Assembly (NCBI RefSeq): GCF_004337365.2
Contig: NZ_CP044016.1
Span: 1,922,001 to 1,986,000, forward strand
Reading direction: 5' to 3'
Length of the DNA: 64,000 nt
Source of the DNA: Rhizosphaericola mali
Lineage (GTDB): Bacteria > Bacteroidota > Bacteroidia > Chitinophagales > Chitinophagaceae
In this document: positions 1 to 9,975 of the stretch, one piece after another
Numbering within the stretch: position 1 is the stretch's first letter
Layout of the letters: every line of letters begins with the position of its first letter
Made by a program: the position numbers and the translations under genes
The notes under the pieces: model-generated
The model's input: only the letters and a program-made list of their open reading frames with translations
What the model was told of the DNA's origin: nothing
The model's database searches: none

Positions 1-3000
1 CAAACCAAACATATATGTACGAGGATTAGGGAAAGAACCATAATCATAACCACGACTAAATAAACCGTCAGAAATGAAGTCTGGATCATAGCCTTTATAT
101 TTAGTTATAGTCCAAAGATTCTGACCAGACAAATAGAATCTTAAATTTTTAACCTTATATTTTTCCAATAATTTGGACGAGAAAGAATATCCAATTTGCG
201 CATTTTGAAATTTGGCATAAGAACCACTTTGTACAAATCTATCTGAGAATCTATTGTTGCCAGAAGGATCGTTAATCGCTGGTTTGGGGATATTTGTATT
301 TGTATTAGTTGGTGTCCAATAGTTCAACTCATCTGTATGTGCATTATTGTAACCACCACTCATTAATGATTGATATACGGCATTAAACACTTTACTTCCT
401 AAATTACCTTGGAAAAATAAACTTAAATCAAAGTTTTTATAAGATGCATTATAGTTAAATCCGAAATAAAATTTTGGAATTGCAGAACCTAAATACACAC
501 GATCCTTTGCGTCTGTAATAGTATAGTCGTGATTGTTATCATTACCATTTTGAGCTTGAAAAATCACATCACCAGGACTTGTTGAGGCATTTTGATAGGC
601 ATGGCTTTGAACTTGTGCTTCTGATTGGAAAATTCCTTCCGTACGATATCCATACAATTCACCTACTTCATGCCCCACTTCGGTCTTACTTCCAGCACCA
701 TAAATAGGACTATTATTTCCACCAAGAGATAACACTTTGTTACTAAGTGTATAAAAATTTGTACTTATATCAAAATTAAAATCACCTTTTGTTTTCTTAT
801 AACCTAACGTAAATTCAAATCCATGATTTTCAACAGATGCTGCATTAGTTGTTACGGATTGCGGATAAGAACCAACTGAATAAGGAATAGGAATAGATGT
901 CAGGATATCAGAGGATTTTCTTTTAAAATACTCAGCAGTTAAGGTCAAGGCATCATTAAAGAATCCGAAATCCATGGCAATATTTGTAGTCGTAGTAGTT
1001 TCCCATTTCAAATTTTGATCTGTAACAGAAACGTTTGTTGATCCAGTTGCCAAACTATTATTGAATAAATAGTTCGCTGAATTGATGATATAACTTTGCC
1101 AACTATACGCACCCAGTGAACTTTGATTACCCAAACTACCGTAACCAGCTCTTAATTTTAATGTACTGATATCAGATGGTAAATTCAAAAAATGCTCATT
1201 TGCAATATTCCAAGCTGCAGCAACACCATAAAAATTACCATATCTATTTGCTGGACTGAATTTAGAAGAACCATCACGTCTTAAATTTACTGTCAACAAA
1301 TAACGTTCATCATAGTTATAGTTTACTCTACCTAAATACGACAATAAATTAGAACCATCTTTATAACTTACTATATTTTTTGCATTGGAGTTTGCGATAG
1401 CATCAAATGTTTGAAATTGCAAATCCCCATCATCTTGCGCAGAAGCAGTCATAGATTCAAATGTGTTTTCCTGATATGTCATACCTCCTAATAAATCGAG
1501 TCTATGCCTGCCCGTTTTCAAATTGTAGGTAAGCAAATTTTCAACTATACCTACAGTTTGTGTGCCCATTTGTTGCATCATATAGTACTGACTATTGATA
1601 TAATAGTAACCCATATCGAAACTAGGTTCATAATGAAAATTTTTGAAATTCGTTCTATCGTAGCTTACATTAATTTTATACTTTAGATTTTTAACGAATT
1701 CTATTTCACCCCAACCATTTAAAAAAGTTCTTTCTCTATTACTCCAATCGGTCACTAGATTATTCAAGCCGACAACGTTTGTAGATACCACTTTTCCATT
1801 AATAGCATCATTTACCCCTCCGTATCCACCTTTGTGCGTACTATCAAAAACTGGCATCGTTGGAATTGCAGTAACCATACTTGTTACAGATCCACCGTAC
1901 ACCGCATGACCATTGGTTACACCATAATTACCTTTATGAGATTTTACGTAAGAAAATTTTCCACCAAAAGAGAATTTTCCTTTATGCCCTTGTAAACTAG
2001 AATTAACCGTATATCGATTATAATTTTGAGGACCTTTTTGATAACCCGTTTGATCAAAATATCCTAAATCTACGTTGTAGGTGGTGTATTTTGATCCACC
2101 AGAAATGCCAATCGTATGATCTGTGATTAAACCAGTTTTCGTAGCTTCTTTCTGCCAATCTGTATTTATATCTGTAATGTAATTTGGATTAGATGGATCA
2201 TTTCCTGGAGTATGTGCAATTCCAGCATTTGTTTCAGCTGCGTATACGATCTTTTGATATTCTGCAGCATTAGTCAAAGACAATTTTCGTGGTAAATGTT
2301 GCATACCTAAATATCCATTATAACGAACTATAGGTGGTCCATTTTTACCTTTTTTAGTTGTAATGATTACTACACCTGTTGCGGCCCTAGATCCATAAAT
2401 GGCAGCAGCAGAGGCATCTTTTAATACTTGAATACTTTCAATATCATCTGGAGAGAAGTCATACGGATTATCTACAGGAATACCATCTATTACAAATAAA
2501 GGACTATTATTTCCAAAAGTACTAATACCTCGAATTTTAATTGCCACATAGCCCCCAGGTTCCCCAGAGCCTTGTACACTCACACCTGCAGCCTGACCTT
2601 GTAACATTTTTGCCACATCATATGTCGCGGCTTTTTTTGCATTATCCACATTTACTATAGAGACAGAACCTGTAAGATCTTTCTTTTTTACAGCACCATA
2701 ACCAACAACAACAACATCATCTAAATCTGTCAAACGATGCGACATGATAATTGGCAGATTATTTTTATCTACAGGAATAACATAGTCTTTAGTATCATAA
2801 CCTACAATTGAAATCACAAGCGTATTGCCGGCTAAAGACTTGACACTGAAATATCCTGAATCATTGGAGTAAGTGACTTTATTAGAGCCTTTCAGTAAAA
2901 TCGAAGCATTTACTATGGGCTGTTGTGTTGAATCCAATATCCGTCCTTTAAAGACAGTAGAATCCTGAGCATTGGCATTTATTGCCAGTAGTAGACAACT

Positions 3001-3057
3001 ATTCAATATCCCTTTTAAAGCTAGTTTTTTAAGCTTTTTTGGTTGTTTAAAATTCAT
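1..3057 (-). CDS. SusC/RagA-family TonB-dependent receptor, 3' end beyond window
   Basis: An outer-membrane receptor that would import an oligosaccharide with a SusD partner. The frame is open for 1019 codons from ATG at 3057 to the window edge. It starts with a signal peptide ending near NANAQ, then a carboxypeptidase-regulatory beta-sandwich (about residues 35-115), a TonB plug with the family sequence DLTGSVSIV and VIDGIPVDNP, and a long barrel. The last visible residues, NPRTYMFGL, are the usual near-terminal motif of SusC proteins, so only about ten residues are missing. There is no N-terminal STN domain, so sigma/anti-sigma control is not expected. It lies beside the arabinose operon, and its upstream region shares an operator-like motif with araB. 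This suggests arabinan or arabinose-oligosaccharide uptake (inference). The SusD partner would lie outside the window. Confidence 0.93.
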   Translation of the reverse strand, partial: MNFKQPKKLKKLALKGILNSCLLLAINANAQDSTVFKGRILDSTQQPIVNASILLKGSNKVTYSNDSGYFSVKSLAGNTLVISIVGYDTKDYVIPVDKNNLPIIMSHRLTDLDDVVVVGYGAVKKKDLTGSVSIVNVDNAKKAATYDVAKMLQGQAAGVSVQGSGEPGGYVAIKIRGISTFGNNSPLFVIDGIPVDNPYDFSPDDIESIQVLKDASAAAIYGSRAATGVVIITTKKGKNGPPIVRYNGYLGMQHLPRKLSLTNAAEYQKIVYAAETNAGIAHTPGNDPSNPNYITDINTDWQKEATKTGLITDHTIGISGGSKYTTYNVDLGYFDQTGYQKGPQNYNRYTVNSSLQGHKGKFSFGGKFSYVKSHKGNYGVTNGHAVYGGSVTSMVTAIPTMPVFDSTHKGGYGGVNDAINGKVVSTNVVGLNNLVTDWSNRERTFLNGWGEIEFVKNLKYKINVSYDRTNFKNFHYEPSFDMGYYYINSQYYMMQQMGTQTVGIVENLLTYNLKTGRHRLDLLGGMTYQENTFESMTASAQDDGDLQFQTFDAIANSNAKNIVSYKDGSNLLSYLGRVNYNYDERYLLTVNLRRDGSSKFSPANRYGNFYGVAAAWNIANEHFLNLPSDISTLKLRAGYGSLGNQSSLGAYSWQSYIINSANYLFNNSLATGSTNVSVTDQNLKWETTTTTNIAMDFGFFNDALTLTAEYFKRKSSDILTSIPIPYSVGSYPQSVTTNAASVENHGFEFTLGYKKTKGDFNFDISTNFYTLSNKVLSLGGNNSPIYGAGSKTEVGHEVGELYGYRTEGIFQSEAQVQSHAYQNASTSPGDVIFQAQNGNDNNHDYTITDAKDRVYLGSAIPKFYFGFNYNASYKNFDLSLFFQGNLGSKVFNAVYQSLMSGGYNNAHTDELNYWTPTNTNTNIPKPAINDPSGNNRFSDRFVQSGSYAKFQNAQIGYSFSSKLLEKYKVKNLRFYLSGQNLWTITKYKGYDPDFISDGLFSRGYDYGSFPNPRTYMFGL

Positions 3058-3133
3058 ATAGCTCTTTTAATATGAAAAGATTGAAGACTATTCGTTAAAA
3101 ATTTTAATTGTTTTTATTACAATTATTAAAAAA

Positions 3134-3152
3134 AACAAACATTCGTTATTAT
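3134..3152. promoter_or_regulatory. Candidate AraR operator upstream of susC
   Basis: The 19-bp sequence AACAAACATTCGTTATTAT contains the imperfect dyad AACAAA-CA-TTCGTT. It differs at one base from a copy upstream of araB at 9850-9868. It lies about 77 bp before the susC start codon. The AraR assignment is an inference from the regulator gene next door. Confidence 0.5.
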
Positions 3153-3167
3153 GCAAACAAAAATAAA

Positions 3168-3186
3168 ACAATTATTTAATAATTGT
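3168..3186 (-). terminator. Hairpin after the regulator gene
   Basis: ACAATTATTTAATAATTGT is a perfect stem of 8 bp with a 3-nt loop. It sits 28 bp past the regulator stop codon, and on the minus strand it is followed by a T-rich tract. It could end the arabinose operon before the separate susC promoter. The stem is AT-rich, so the terminator would be weak. Confidence 0.4.
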
Positions 3187-3213
3187 ATAAAAAACTTTTA
3201 TTTTTTTATGGAA

Positions 3214-3918
3214 TTATTTTAGCGTTGGTTTGTGTACGAAATTGAGGAAAGATTTGAAACCTGCATTGTATTTTTTTACATCTACTTTATAGTAAAAAGC
3301 GCCTTTTTTGGAACCTAGTTTGTCCTTTTCTTTTAATTTTACAAGTAGCCCAGTAGACAGAATTTTTTTATTAAAGTTACCTTTATCTAATGTAGTGTTG
3401 TACACTTCTTCGTAAAGATGTTGTAGTTGTGGTATCGTAAATTTAGAGGGTAATAATTCAAATAGCAATGGGTGCAGGGCCGCTTTATATCGCAGTCTTT
3501 CTTTGGCCATATTTACCATTTCATCATGATCAACTATTAAGTTTGGTAATTCATTTATCGAAAACCATTCTGGATGATATTCTTTATGAATTTGTTTTTC
3601 ATATTTATTGATGTCAATTAATGCAAATACTGCAGCAGTTACAATTCTGGTTTTAGCTTCTCGTTTTGGATCACTGAAAACGTGCATTTGTTCCATATAA
3701 ATTCCTTCCAAACCTGTTAGATCCTTTAATACTCTTGCTGCTGCATCTTCGATGCTTTCATTTTTATTGACAAAACCACCCAATAAGCTCCATTCTCCTT
3801 TGTAAGGTTCAAAACCACGGCGAATTGCCAAAAGCTTCAGTTGATCTCCATCAAAACCAAAAATGATGCAGTCAATTGCAAATAATAACGGAGTCTGATC
3901 AGAATAAATACTACGCAT
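3214..3918 (-). CDS. Nudix-winged-helix transcriptional regulator, AraR/NrtR type
   Basis: A 234-residue protein with an N-terminal Nudix fold (about residues 10-140) and a C-terminal winged-helix domain (about 150-225, with the NrtR-like FTIPQLQHLYEEVY segment). The Nudix box starts GGFVNKNE but continues RVLKDLTG, so the catalytic RE..EE glutamates are missing. This favours a sugar-sensing regulator over a hydrolase. Nudix-type AraR regulators are known to control L-arabinose genes in Bacteroides, and this gene follows the arabinose isomerase and transporter genes on the same strand. It probably represses the operon and susC through the shared AACAAA-N2-TTTGTT motif, with L-arabinose as the likely effector (inference). 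The family is clear; the regulon is not proven. Confidence 0.85.
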   Translation of the reverse strand: MRSIYSDQTPLLFAIDCIIFGFDGDQLKLLAIRRGFEPYKGEWSLLGGFVNKNESIEDAAARVLKDLTGLEGIYMEQMHVFSDPKREAKTRIVTAAVFALIDINKYEKQIHKEYHPEWFSINELPNLIVDHDEMVNMAKERLRYKAALHPLLFELLPSKFTIPQLQHLYEEVYNTTLDKGNFNKKILSTGLLVKLKEKDKLGSKKGAFYYKVDVKKYNAGFKSFLNFVHKPTLK

Positions 3919-3942
3919 AAAATTGTATTGTCAAGTATGCAA

Positions 3943-3978
3943 GATAGGAATATTATTAAAATTTATAATATTCCTATC
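3943..3978 (-). other. Perfect 14-bp inverted repeat between transporter and regulator genes
   Basis: The arms GATAGGAATATTAT and ATAATATTCCTATC flank an 8-nt loop in the 71-bp gap before the regulator start. No T-tract follows on the minus strand, so a simple intrinsic terminator is unlikely. An mRNA-stabilising or processing hairpin that lowers regulator expression relative to the operon is possible. Confidence 0.45.
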
Positions 3979-3989
3979 ATTTAAATTAA

Positions 3990-5684
3990 TTACCAAAATT
4001 TCGCATATATGGCAGTAAATAAAATAATTATAACTACCATCAAGGCAATAGTTTGTGGTTTTAATTTCAATAAAGATTTATCCATTGTAAATGCTTTCGG
4101 ATTTATCTTAGGACCGGCCAAACTCATCAATATCATGATGACTAAAGTCCATGCGAAAGACAATCCCATACAAATCAAAAACGGAATTTCAAATTTACCA
4201 TTTGTTCCTTTGTAAGCAGTATACATAAAGGTATTAGGACCAAGGATTTCTACGGCAAACTCATTGAAAAATACACACAATACGAATCCTAACAAGATCC
4301 CTGTGACGGCAGCAGCCCCTGTAGTTCTTTTCCAAAACATGCCTAACATAAATGCAGCTAAAACTCCTGGACTAATAAAACCTGTATATTTTTGAATAAA
4401 TGTAAAACCACCTGCGCCACCAATTCCTAATAAATCATCCCATGTAAAAAATAAACCAACAATCATAGCAACTACAACTGTCCATTTACCAATAGATACT
4501 AATTTCTTCTCAGAATGTGTACCATCATTTGACCTAAAATATTCTTTAAATAAATCAAGTGTAAATATGGTCGATATACTATTCAATTTACCAGCTAAAG
4601 AAGCGATAATTGCAGCAGACAAAGCAGCTATAGATAGCCCCTTAAGACCATTGGGTAAAAATGTTAAAATCGCTGGATATGCATGATCTTTACCTTCACT
4701 TAATTGAGGTAACAAGCCTTTTTGATATAAAACATATGCTGCAATACCAGGGACCATTACCACTGCTGGCATCAACATTTTTAATAACCCTGCAAACATT
4801 AATCCTGAACGTGCAGTAGTAATATCGGCACCTAAAGCTCTTTGTGTAATGTATTGATTCGTTCCAAAATATTCCAAATTGACAATCCATTGTCCCAAAG
4901 CATACATGGCAATACCTGGTAAAATCAAAAATTTATCAATCTCAGCGGGTGGCGTATTCGCCTTGGGTTTAGAGAACATTAAATGAAAATGATCAGGAGC
5001 TGCTTTCAACATTGCATGAAAACCTGCAATAGCATCGCGTCCTAATCCAAATTTTTCACTAACTATAACTAAAGCCATATAGGTTGTCGCTAGACCACCT
5101 ATCAATAAGATCGCAACTTGTATCGCATCGGTATAACCAATAACTTTCATACCTCCTAGCGCAATAATCACTGCGCAAATAGCAAATATGATCATTACAG
5201 TATGCATGTGATTACCTGGCAATAATGCATTAATGGCCAATGCACCCAAGTATAAAATAGAAGTTAAATTAACAAAAACGTATAATAACAACCAAAATAT
5301 AGCCATAATCAAGGCCACATTTTTATTAAACCGCATTTTTAGAAACTGCGGCATGGTATATATTTTATTTTTTAGATAAATGGGCAAAAACCAAATAGCA
5401 ATAATAATAAGTGACAATGCTCCCACCCACTCATAAGCACCAATAGCAATACCTACAAAAAAACCATCACCACTCATGCCTATAAATTGCTCTGCAGAAA
5501 TATTGCTGGCAATCAATGAAGCGCCTATAGCCCACCATGTAAGTGAACCTTCCGCTAAAAAATAATCATGACTAGAAACGGCTTCGTTTTTTTTACGGTT
5601 ATATACCCAGAAACCATAACCACCAAGCATGATAAAATAAAAAACAATGATAATGTAATCAATGTGAATCAGACTTCCTGACAT
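3990..5684 (-). CDS. Sodium/solute symporter, probable L-arabinose transporter
   Basis: A 564-residue inner-membrane protein of the sodium:solute symporter (SSS, SGLT-like) family. About 14 hydrophobic segments are visible. Family features include the early DYFLAEGSLTWWAIGASLIA segment, SNISAEQFIGMSGDGF, and the central ALSAAIIASLAGKLNSISTIF segment, which matches the conserved region forming the second sodium site. It lies 77 bp after araA and 71 bp before the AraR-like regulator. This position makes L-arabinose its likely substrate, although related SGLT-type carriers also move glucose, galactose or xylose. The family assignment is certain; the substrate is inferred from context. Confidence 0.88.
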   Translation of the reverse strand: MSGSLIHIDYIIIVFYFIMLGGYGFWVYNRKKNEAVSSHDYFLAEGSLTWWAIGASLIASNISAEQFIGMSGDGFFVGIAIGAYEWVGALSLIIIAIWFLPIYLKNKIYTMPQFLKMRFNKNVALIMAIFWLLLYVFVNLTSILYLGALAINALLPGNHMHTVMIIFAICAVIIALGGMKVIGYTDAIQVAILLIGGLATTYMALVIVSEKFGLGRDAIAGFHAMLKAAPDHFHLMFSKPKANTPPAEIDKFLILPGIAMYALGQWIVNLEYFGTNQYITQRALGADITTARSGLMFAGLLKMLMPAVVMVPGIAAYVLYQKGLLPQLSEGKDHAYPAILTFLPNGLKGLSIAALSAAIIASLAGKLNSISTIFTLDLFKEYFRSNDGTHSEKKLVSIGKWTVVVAMIVGLFFTWDDLLGIGGAGGFTFIQKYTGFISPGVLAAFMLGMFWKRTTGAAAVTGILLGFVLCVFFNEFAVEILGPNTFMYTAYKGTNGKFEIPFLICMGLSFAWTLVIMILMSLAGPKINPKAFTMDKSLLKLKPQTIALMVVIIILFTAIYAKFW

Positions 5685-5761
5685 GACAATGCAACTTAAT
5701 TTGTTAGAAAATCCGTAGCTGCATTTTGGTCAACAGCTACGGTGAAATATTTATTTAAATA

Positions 5762-7246
5762 CTAGCGATAAAATTTATCATTCCAACGCAAAGTATTCTT
5801 GAAATCATGCAATTTAGTATTTTCGTCGATAACTACGTATTCAATTCCTGCCATTTCTGCAAAGTCTTCTAATTGTTCTGCTGAAAGATTCTGACTATAA
5901 CAAGTATGGTGCGCTCCACCAGCAAGAATCCAAGCAGTTGCAGCCGTTTGCAAGTCTGGTAATGGTTTCCATATAACGCGCGCTACTGGCAATTTTGGTA
6001 ATTCTTCTTTGATCTCAACACCTTCTGTTTTATTGACCAACAATCTGAAATGATTGCCAAAATCCATTAAAGACGCGACTAGAGACTCTCCACCTTTTGC
6101 ATTGAAAACTAAACGAACGGGGTCTGCTTTGCCACCAATTCCCAACGGATGTACTTCTAAAGACGGTTTATCTACGGCAAGTGCTGCGTCAACTTCCAAC
6201 ATATGCGAACCCATTATAGTAGAAAATTCTGGATCCAAATTATAGGTATAGTCTTCCATAAAAGCATTTGCACCGTCTAAGCCCTCTCCCATTACCTTCA
6301 TTGCTCTTACCAAAGCCGCAGTTTTCCAATCTCCTTCTCCTGCAAAACCATAACCTTTTTGCATCAAACGTTGCACTGCCAAACCTGGCAATTGAACCAT
6401 TCCATGCAAATCTTCGAAAGTATCAGAAAATCCTTTGAAGCCACCTTCTTCCAAAAATTTAGTCAAACCAATTTCGATTTTAGCTGCTTCAACTAGAGAT
6501 GTTCTGTCTTTTCCACCTTCCAATAAACTTGGAGCTACATTGTAACTTGCTTCGTACTCAGCAATCAAGGTATTGATTTCCGCTTCAGTTGTTTTATTTA
6601 TAATTTCTACTAAATCACCAATACCATAAGAATTTACAGAAAACCCAAATGTAGATTCGGCCTCGACTTTATCGCCATCAGTAACCGCTACAAAACGCAT
6701 ATTGTCGCCGAAACGAGCGAATTTTGCACCTTGCCAATCGTCCCAACCGGCAGCGACTCTTGTCCAATCACCTATTTGTTTTTGTACTTTTGGATCTTCC
6801 CAATATCCGGTAACTACTTTACGATTTTTACGCAAACGGCTAACTATAAATCCAAATTCACGGTCACCATGTGCACTTTGATTTAAATTCATAAAGTCCA
6901 TGTCCATCGTAGACCAAGGGATATCGCGATTAAATTGTGTATGCAAATGCAACAATGGTTTTTGTAAAGCATTCAAACCTCGAATCCACATTTTGGCTGG
7001 AGAAAAAGTATGCATCCAAGTGAGGATACCTATACAATCTTTTGCAGCATTCGCAGCCGTCAATGTTTCATATATTTCGTCTGTAGTTTTAACAGTCTCT
7101 TTCCAAATAACTTTTACAGGAATTGCGGAAGAAGCATCTAAGGCTGCGGCAATTGTTTTTGCATGTTCAGCTACTTGAGCCAAAGTTTCTGGACCGTATA
7201 AATGTTGACTCCCTGTGACAAACCAAACTTCTTTTGTACTTAACAT
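5762..7246 (-). CDS. araA: L-arabinose isomerase
   Basis: Converts L-arabinose to L-ribulose in the cytoplasm with a Mn2+ cofactor. The 494 residues match the usual family length of about 500. It opens with [19 protein letters not shown], the characteristic AraA start, and continues with [16 protein letters not shown] and [10 protein letters not shown]. The later segments [12 protein letters not shown] and [11 protein letters not shown] fit the metal-binding acidic and histidine regions. A conserved GGAHHTCYS segment lies near the C-terminus. It is third in araB-araD-araA order on the minus strand. The spacing of 95 bp after araD suggests one transcript with internal gaps. Confidence 0.98.
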   Translation of the reverse strand: MLSTKEVWFVTGSQHLYGPETLAQVAEHAKTIAAALDASSAIPVKVIWKETVKTTDEIYETLTAANAAKDCIGILTWMHTFSPAKMWIRGLNALQKPLLHLHTQFNRDIPWSTMDMDFMNLNQSAHGDREFGFIVSRLRKNRKVVTGYWEDPKVQKQIGDWTRVAAGWDDWQGAKFARFGDNMRFVAVTDGDKVEAESTFGFSVNSYGIGDLVEIINKTTEAEINTLIAEYEASYNVAPSLLEGGKDRTSLVEAAKIEIGLTKFLEEGGFKGFSDTFEDLHGMVQLPGLAVQRLMQKGYGFAGEGDWKTAALVRAMKVMGEGLDGANAFMEDYTYNLDPEFSTIMGSHMLEVDAALAVDKPSLEVHPLGIGGKADPVRLVFNAKGGESLVASLMDFGNHFRLLVNKTEGVEIKEELPKLPVARVIWKPLPDLQTAATAWILAGGAHHTCYSQNLSAEQLEDFAEMAGIEYVVIDENTKLHDFKNTLRWNDKFYR

Positions 7247-7341
7247 CTTTCTAATTATGAGTTGTGAATTATTAATATTTTTATGCTTAAAACCGAAAAC
7301 GTAATGGTGAAAGCCTTGAGCCTTAAGCTTTATGCGTTTAG

Positions 7342-8046
7342 CTATTTCTGTCCATAATATGCATTTGCACCATGCTTACGTTGATAGTGTTTTTCAATCA
7401 AAGCGGGTTTTAGTAGCGGATTATTTGGGTGAATTTGCAAAGTGAACATGGCCATTTTAGCAATTTCTTCCAATACTACACTATTGTAAACCGCTTTCGC
7501 AGCGTTTTTACCCCAAGTGAATGGTGCATGACTACCAACTAAAATCATTTCTACATCTTGATGTGTAATGCCACGATCTTTCAAGGCATTCATTATCTGA
7601 AAACCAGTTTCGTATTCATATTGTCCTTTAATCATTTCATCATCCATTGGCGGCGCGCAAGGAATATTTAAAGTAGTATGGTCAGCATGCGTCGTTCCGA
7701 AGATAGGTATATCCATAATCGCTTGAGCCCATGCGGTTCCATAGGTACTATGTGTATGCACTATACCTCCGACATCTTCCCAATGTTTATATAGTACGGC
7801 ATGTGTAGGCGTATCAGAGGAGGGTCTTAAATCACCCTCAACTATATTTCCATCAAAATCTACAATCACCATTTTTTCAGGCGATAATTGCTCATATGGA
7901 ACACCACTCGGTTTGATGGCAAATACACCACGACCATGATCAGCCGAACTCACATTTCCGAAAGTGACTATAACTAAATTATTTTTAGGCAATTCCATAT
8001 TGCCTGCGTATGCTTCTTCTCTTATTTGTTTGAATGCGTTGTCCAC
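7342..8046 (-). CDS. araD: L-ribulose-5-phosphate 4-epimerase
   Basis: A class II aldolase-fold enzyme that turns L-ribulose 5-phosphate into D-xylulose 5-phosphate, feeding the pentose phosphate pathway. The 234 residues match the family length of about 230. Visible motifs are the phosphate-binding TFGNVS segment, the zinc-ligand segment [12 protein letters not shown], then GTTHADHTT and a later [10 protein letters not shown] carrying a further conserved histidine. It is the middle gene of the araB-araD-araA block. The 65-bp gap from araB and the 95-bp gap to araA carry no recognisable gene. Confidence 0.97.
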   Translation of the reverse strand: MDNAFKQIREEAYAGNMELPKNNLVIVTFGNVSSADHGRGVFAIKPSGVPYEQLSPEKMVIVDFDGNIVEGDLRPSSDTPTHAVLYKHWEDVGGIVHTHSTYGTAWAQAIMDIPIFGTTHADHTTLNIPCAPPMDDEMIKGQYEYETGFQIMNALKDRGITHQDVEMILVGSHAPFTWGKNAAKAVYNSVVLEEIAKMAMFTLQIHPNNPLLKPALIEKHYQRKHGANAYYGQK

Positions 8047-8111
8047 TATATATGAATTAGTAGTTATAAATTAAACCAAAAGCTTAATGCTTAAAGCATA
8101 GAGATTGTGCA

Positions 8112-9773
8112 TTATGCATTCTGACTATAAAAATCTGCTGCTTTTTTGTAGGCTTGATAACGTTTTTCGAATAAAGAAACCTTGTCCGTATTAGGCTCGT
8201 ATGTTTTTAAGAAACCCGTTCCCATTGCATCCATTGCTTCATTTACATTTTGGAAAATACCAGCTGCGGTTGCTGCAAACATTGCTGCTCCCAACGCACA
8301 AGTTTGTTCTGACTTATGCACTTTAATCGGCATATTGATAACATCCGCCATAGTTTGCATAACAAATGGGGATTTTTGAGCGATACCACCCAAACCAATA
8401 ATACCTTTAATAGGAACTCCTTGTTCGATAAATCTTTCCACTATAGCACGTGCACCGAAACAAGTTGCTTCGACGATTGCACGAAAAATACGCGGCGCAT
8501 CTGTACCTAAATTCAATCCAGCAATTACGCCTTTTAAAGTTTGATTAGCATCCGGAGTACGACGACCGTTGAACCAATCAATCGCAGACTCTGTTTTTTC
8601 GGTAACTATAATTTTTTCCGCAGCTTTAGTTAATTCAGGAATTAAAAAAGATTTTTTCTTTTTTAACAGATCAACTAAATCTTTATTATCTGCATTTTCT
8701 TTAATTAATTGATCGATTGGCCAAGAAATAATTTTTGCAAACCATGCATAGGCATCTCCAAATGCACTTTGTCCCGCTTCCATTCCGATCATTCCAGGAA
8801 TAACAGAACCATCCACTTGTCCGCAAATACCTTCGACTACGATATGTTTACAAGCTTCGTAAGGTGCAACAACGATATCACAAGTAGAAGTTCCTATTAC
8901 TTTGCTTACATAAAATGGTTCAATCTGACCTCCAACAGCTCCCATGTGGCAATCAAATGCACCTATTCCAATCACCACCGTTTCAGGTAAACCCAACTTG
9001 TCTGCCCATTCTTTGGAAATTGTTCCTACGGATTTATCTGCCGCTAAAATTGGATTTTTCAAAGTTTCTACATAACCATCCAAAAGTGGATCAATAGAAA
9101 CGAAATAATCATTGGGAGGAAATCCGCTCCATTCTTGCGCCCATAGTCCTTTGTGTCCAGCACTACATACGCCACGTTTCAAATCTGCCATAGAAGTACC
9201 ACCGGCAAGAATAAAAGGTACCCAATCACAGTTTTCCACTATAGAATGTGCTTTGGTTCTGACAGCTTCATCTTCTCTAAGTACATGCAAAAGTTTCGCC
9301 CAAAACCATTCAGATGAATATATACCACCAACATATTTCAAATAGTTAGTAGACGAGTTCTTTGTTTTTTCATTAAATTCTTCTGCTTCCTTGATTGATG
9401 TATGATCTTTCCAAAGTACAAACATGGCATTTGGATTTTCTTCCATGCCTTCTAATAAGGATAATGGCGTACCATTCTCATCCACCAATATAGGTGTTGA
9501 ACCTGTACTATCTACAGAAATACCGACCACCTGTGATACAACCTCCGCTCCTGCTTGTGTTACACAATCTTTGATAGTCGCTTCTATACCTTCTATAAAA
9601 TCCAATGGATGTTGTCTAAATCGACTCGCCTCAGCATCGCAGTATTTTCCTTCCGCCCATCTTGGATAATAAAAAACGGATGCAGCAACTTCATCTCCAT
9701 TTGATGTATTGGCAATAATCGCACGTACGGAATCACTTCCAAAATCCAAACCTATCGTATAAGCCATTTTCAT
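8112..9773 (-). CDS. araB: Ribulokinase
   Basis: A FGGY-family carbohydrate kinase that phosphorylates L-ribulose to L-ribulose 5-phosphate using ATP. The 553 residues fit the AraB family. The phosphate-1 motif is near the start (YTIGLDFGSDSVRAII), the middle has GIGAFDCHMGAVGG with the likely catalytic aspartate, and the C-terminal part has the FGGY-type segment GLGGIAQKSPFVMQTMADV. Two start codons are possible: ATG at 9773 (MKMAY) or two codons later at 9767. It is the first gene of the operon. The region upstream holds repeated promoter-like elements and an operator candidate. Confidence 0.97.
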   Translation of the reverse strand: MKMAYTIGLDFGSDSVRAIIANTSNGDEVAASVFYYPRWAEGKYCDAEASRFRQHPLDFIEGIEATIKDCVTQAGAEVVSQVVGISVDSTGSTPILVDENGTPLSLLEGMEENPNAMFVLWKDHTSIKEAEEFNEKTKNSSTNYLKYVGGIYSSEWFWAKLLHVLREDEAVRTKAHSIVENCDWVPFILAGGTSMADLKRGVCSAGHKGLWAQEWSGFPPNDYFVSIDPLLDGYVETLKNPILAADKSVGTISKEWADKLGLPETVVIGIGAFDCHMGAVGGQIEPFYVSKVIGTSTCDIVVAPYEACKHIVVEGICGQVDGSVIPGMIGMEAGQSAFGDAYAWFAKIISWPIDQLIKENADNKDLVDLLKKKKSFLIPELTKAAEKIIVTEKTESAIDWFNGRRTPDANQTLKGVIAGLNLGTDAPRIFRAIVEATCFGARAIVERFIEQGVPIKGIIGLGGIAQKSPFVMQTMADVINMPIKVHKSEQTCALGAAMFAATAAGIFQNVNEAMDAMGTGFLKTYEPNTDKVSLFEKRYQAYKKAADFYSQNA

Positions 9774-9784
9774 ATGCTATTTTT

Positions 9785-9820
9785 ATTTGTAATTTTTACA
9801 AATGTATTTATACAAATGTA
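9785..9820 (-). promoter_or_regulatory. araB promoter region with duplicated TACATTTGTA
   Basis: Read on the minus strand, the 10-mer TACATTTGTA occurs twice, 14 bp apart (9811-9820 and 9797-9806). Each copy contains TACATTTG, an exact match to the Bacteroidota -7 element TAnnTTTG. The downstream copy overlaps a 19-bp palindrome, ATTTGTAATTTTTACAAAT, at 9785-9803. Either copy could be the -7 box, with the palindrome serving as a further regulator site. No transcription start is known. Confidence 0.5.
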
Positions 9821-9849
9821 CTAATTACAATTAATAATAAAAGTTTTTT

Positions 9850-9868
9850 AACAAACATTTGTTATTAT
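9850..9868. promoter_or_regulatory. Candidate AraR operator upstream of araB
   Basis: AACAAACATTTGTTATTAT contains the perfect dyad AACAAA-CA-TTTGTT. It lies about 77 bp before the araB start, the same distance as its near-copy has from susC. It sits about 30 bp upstream of the promoter-like TACATTTG. Confidence 0.55.
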
Positions 9869-9975
9869 TATTAAAATCTAATTAGTTTAGGTTAATATTT
9901 AAACTTTTAGGTGATTGATATTGAATAAATTAAGTGTTATTATAGAAATTAAATATTTCTTCTGAAATTTGTATT

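Noticed and set aside
8182..9669. Several plus-strand frames inside araB
   Set aside because: Antisense shadows of araB with no family features.
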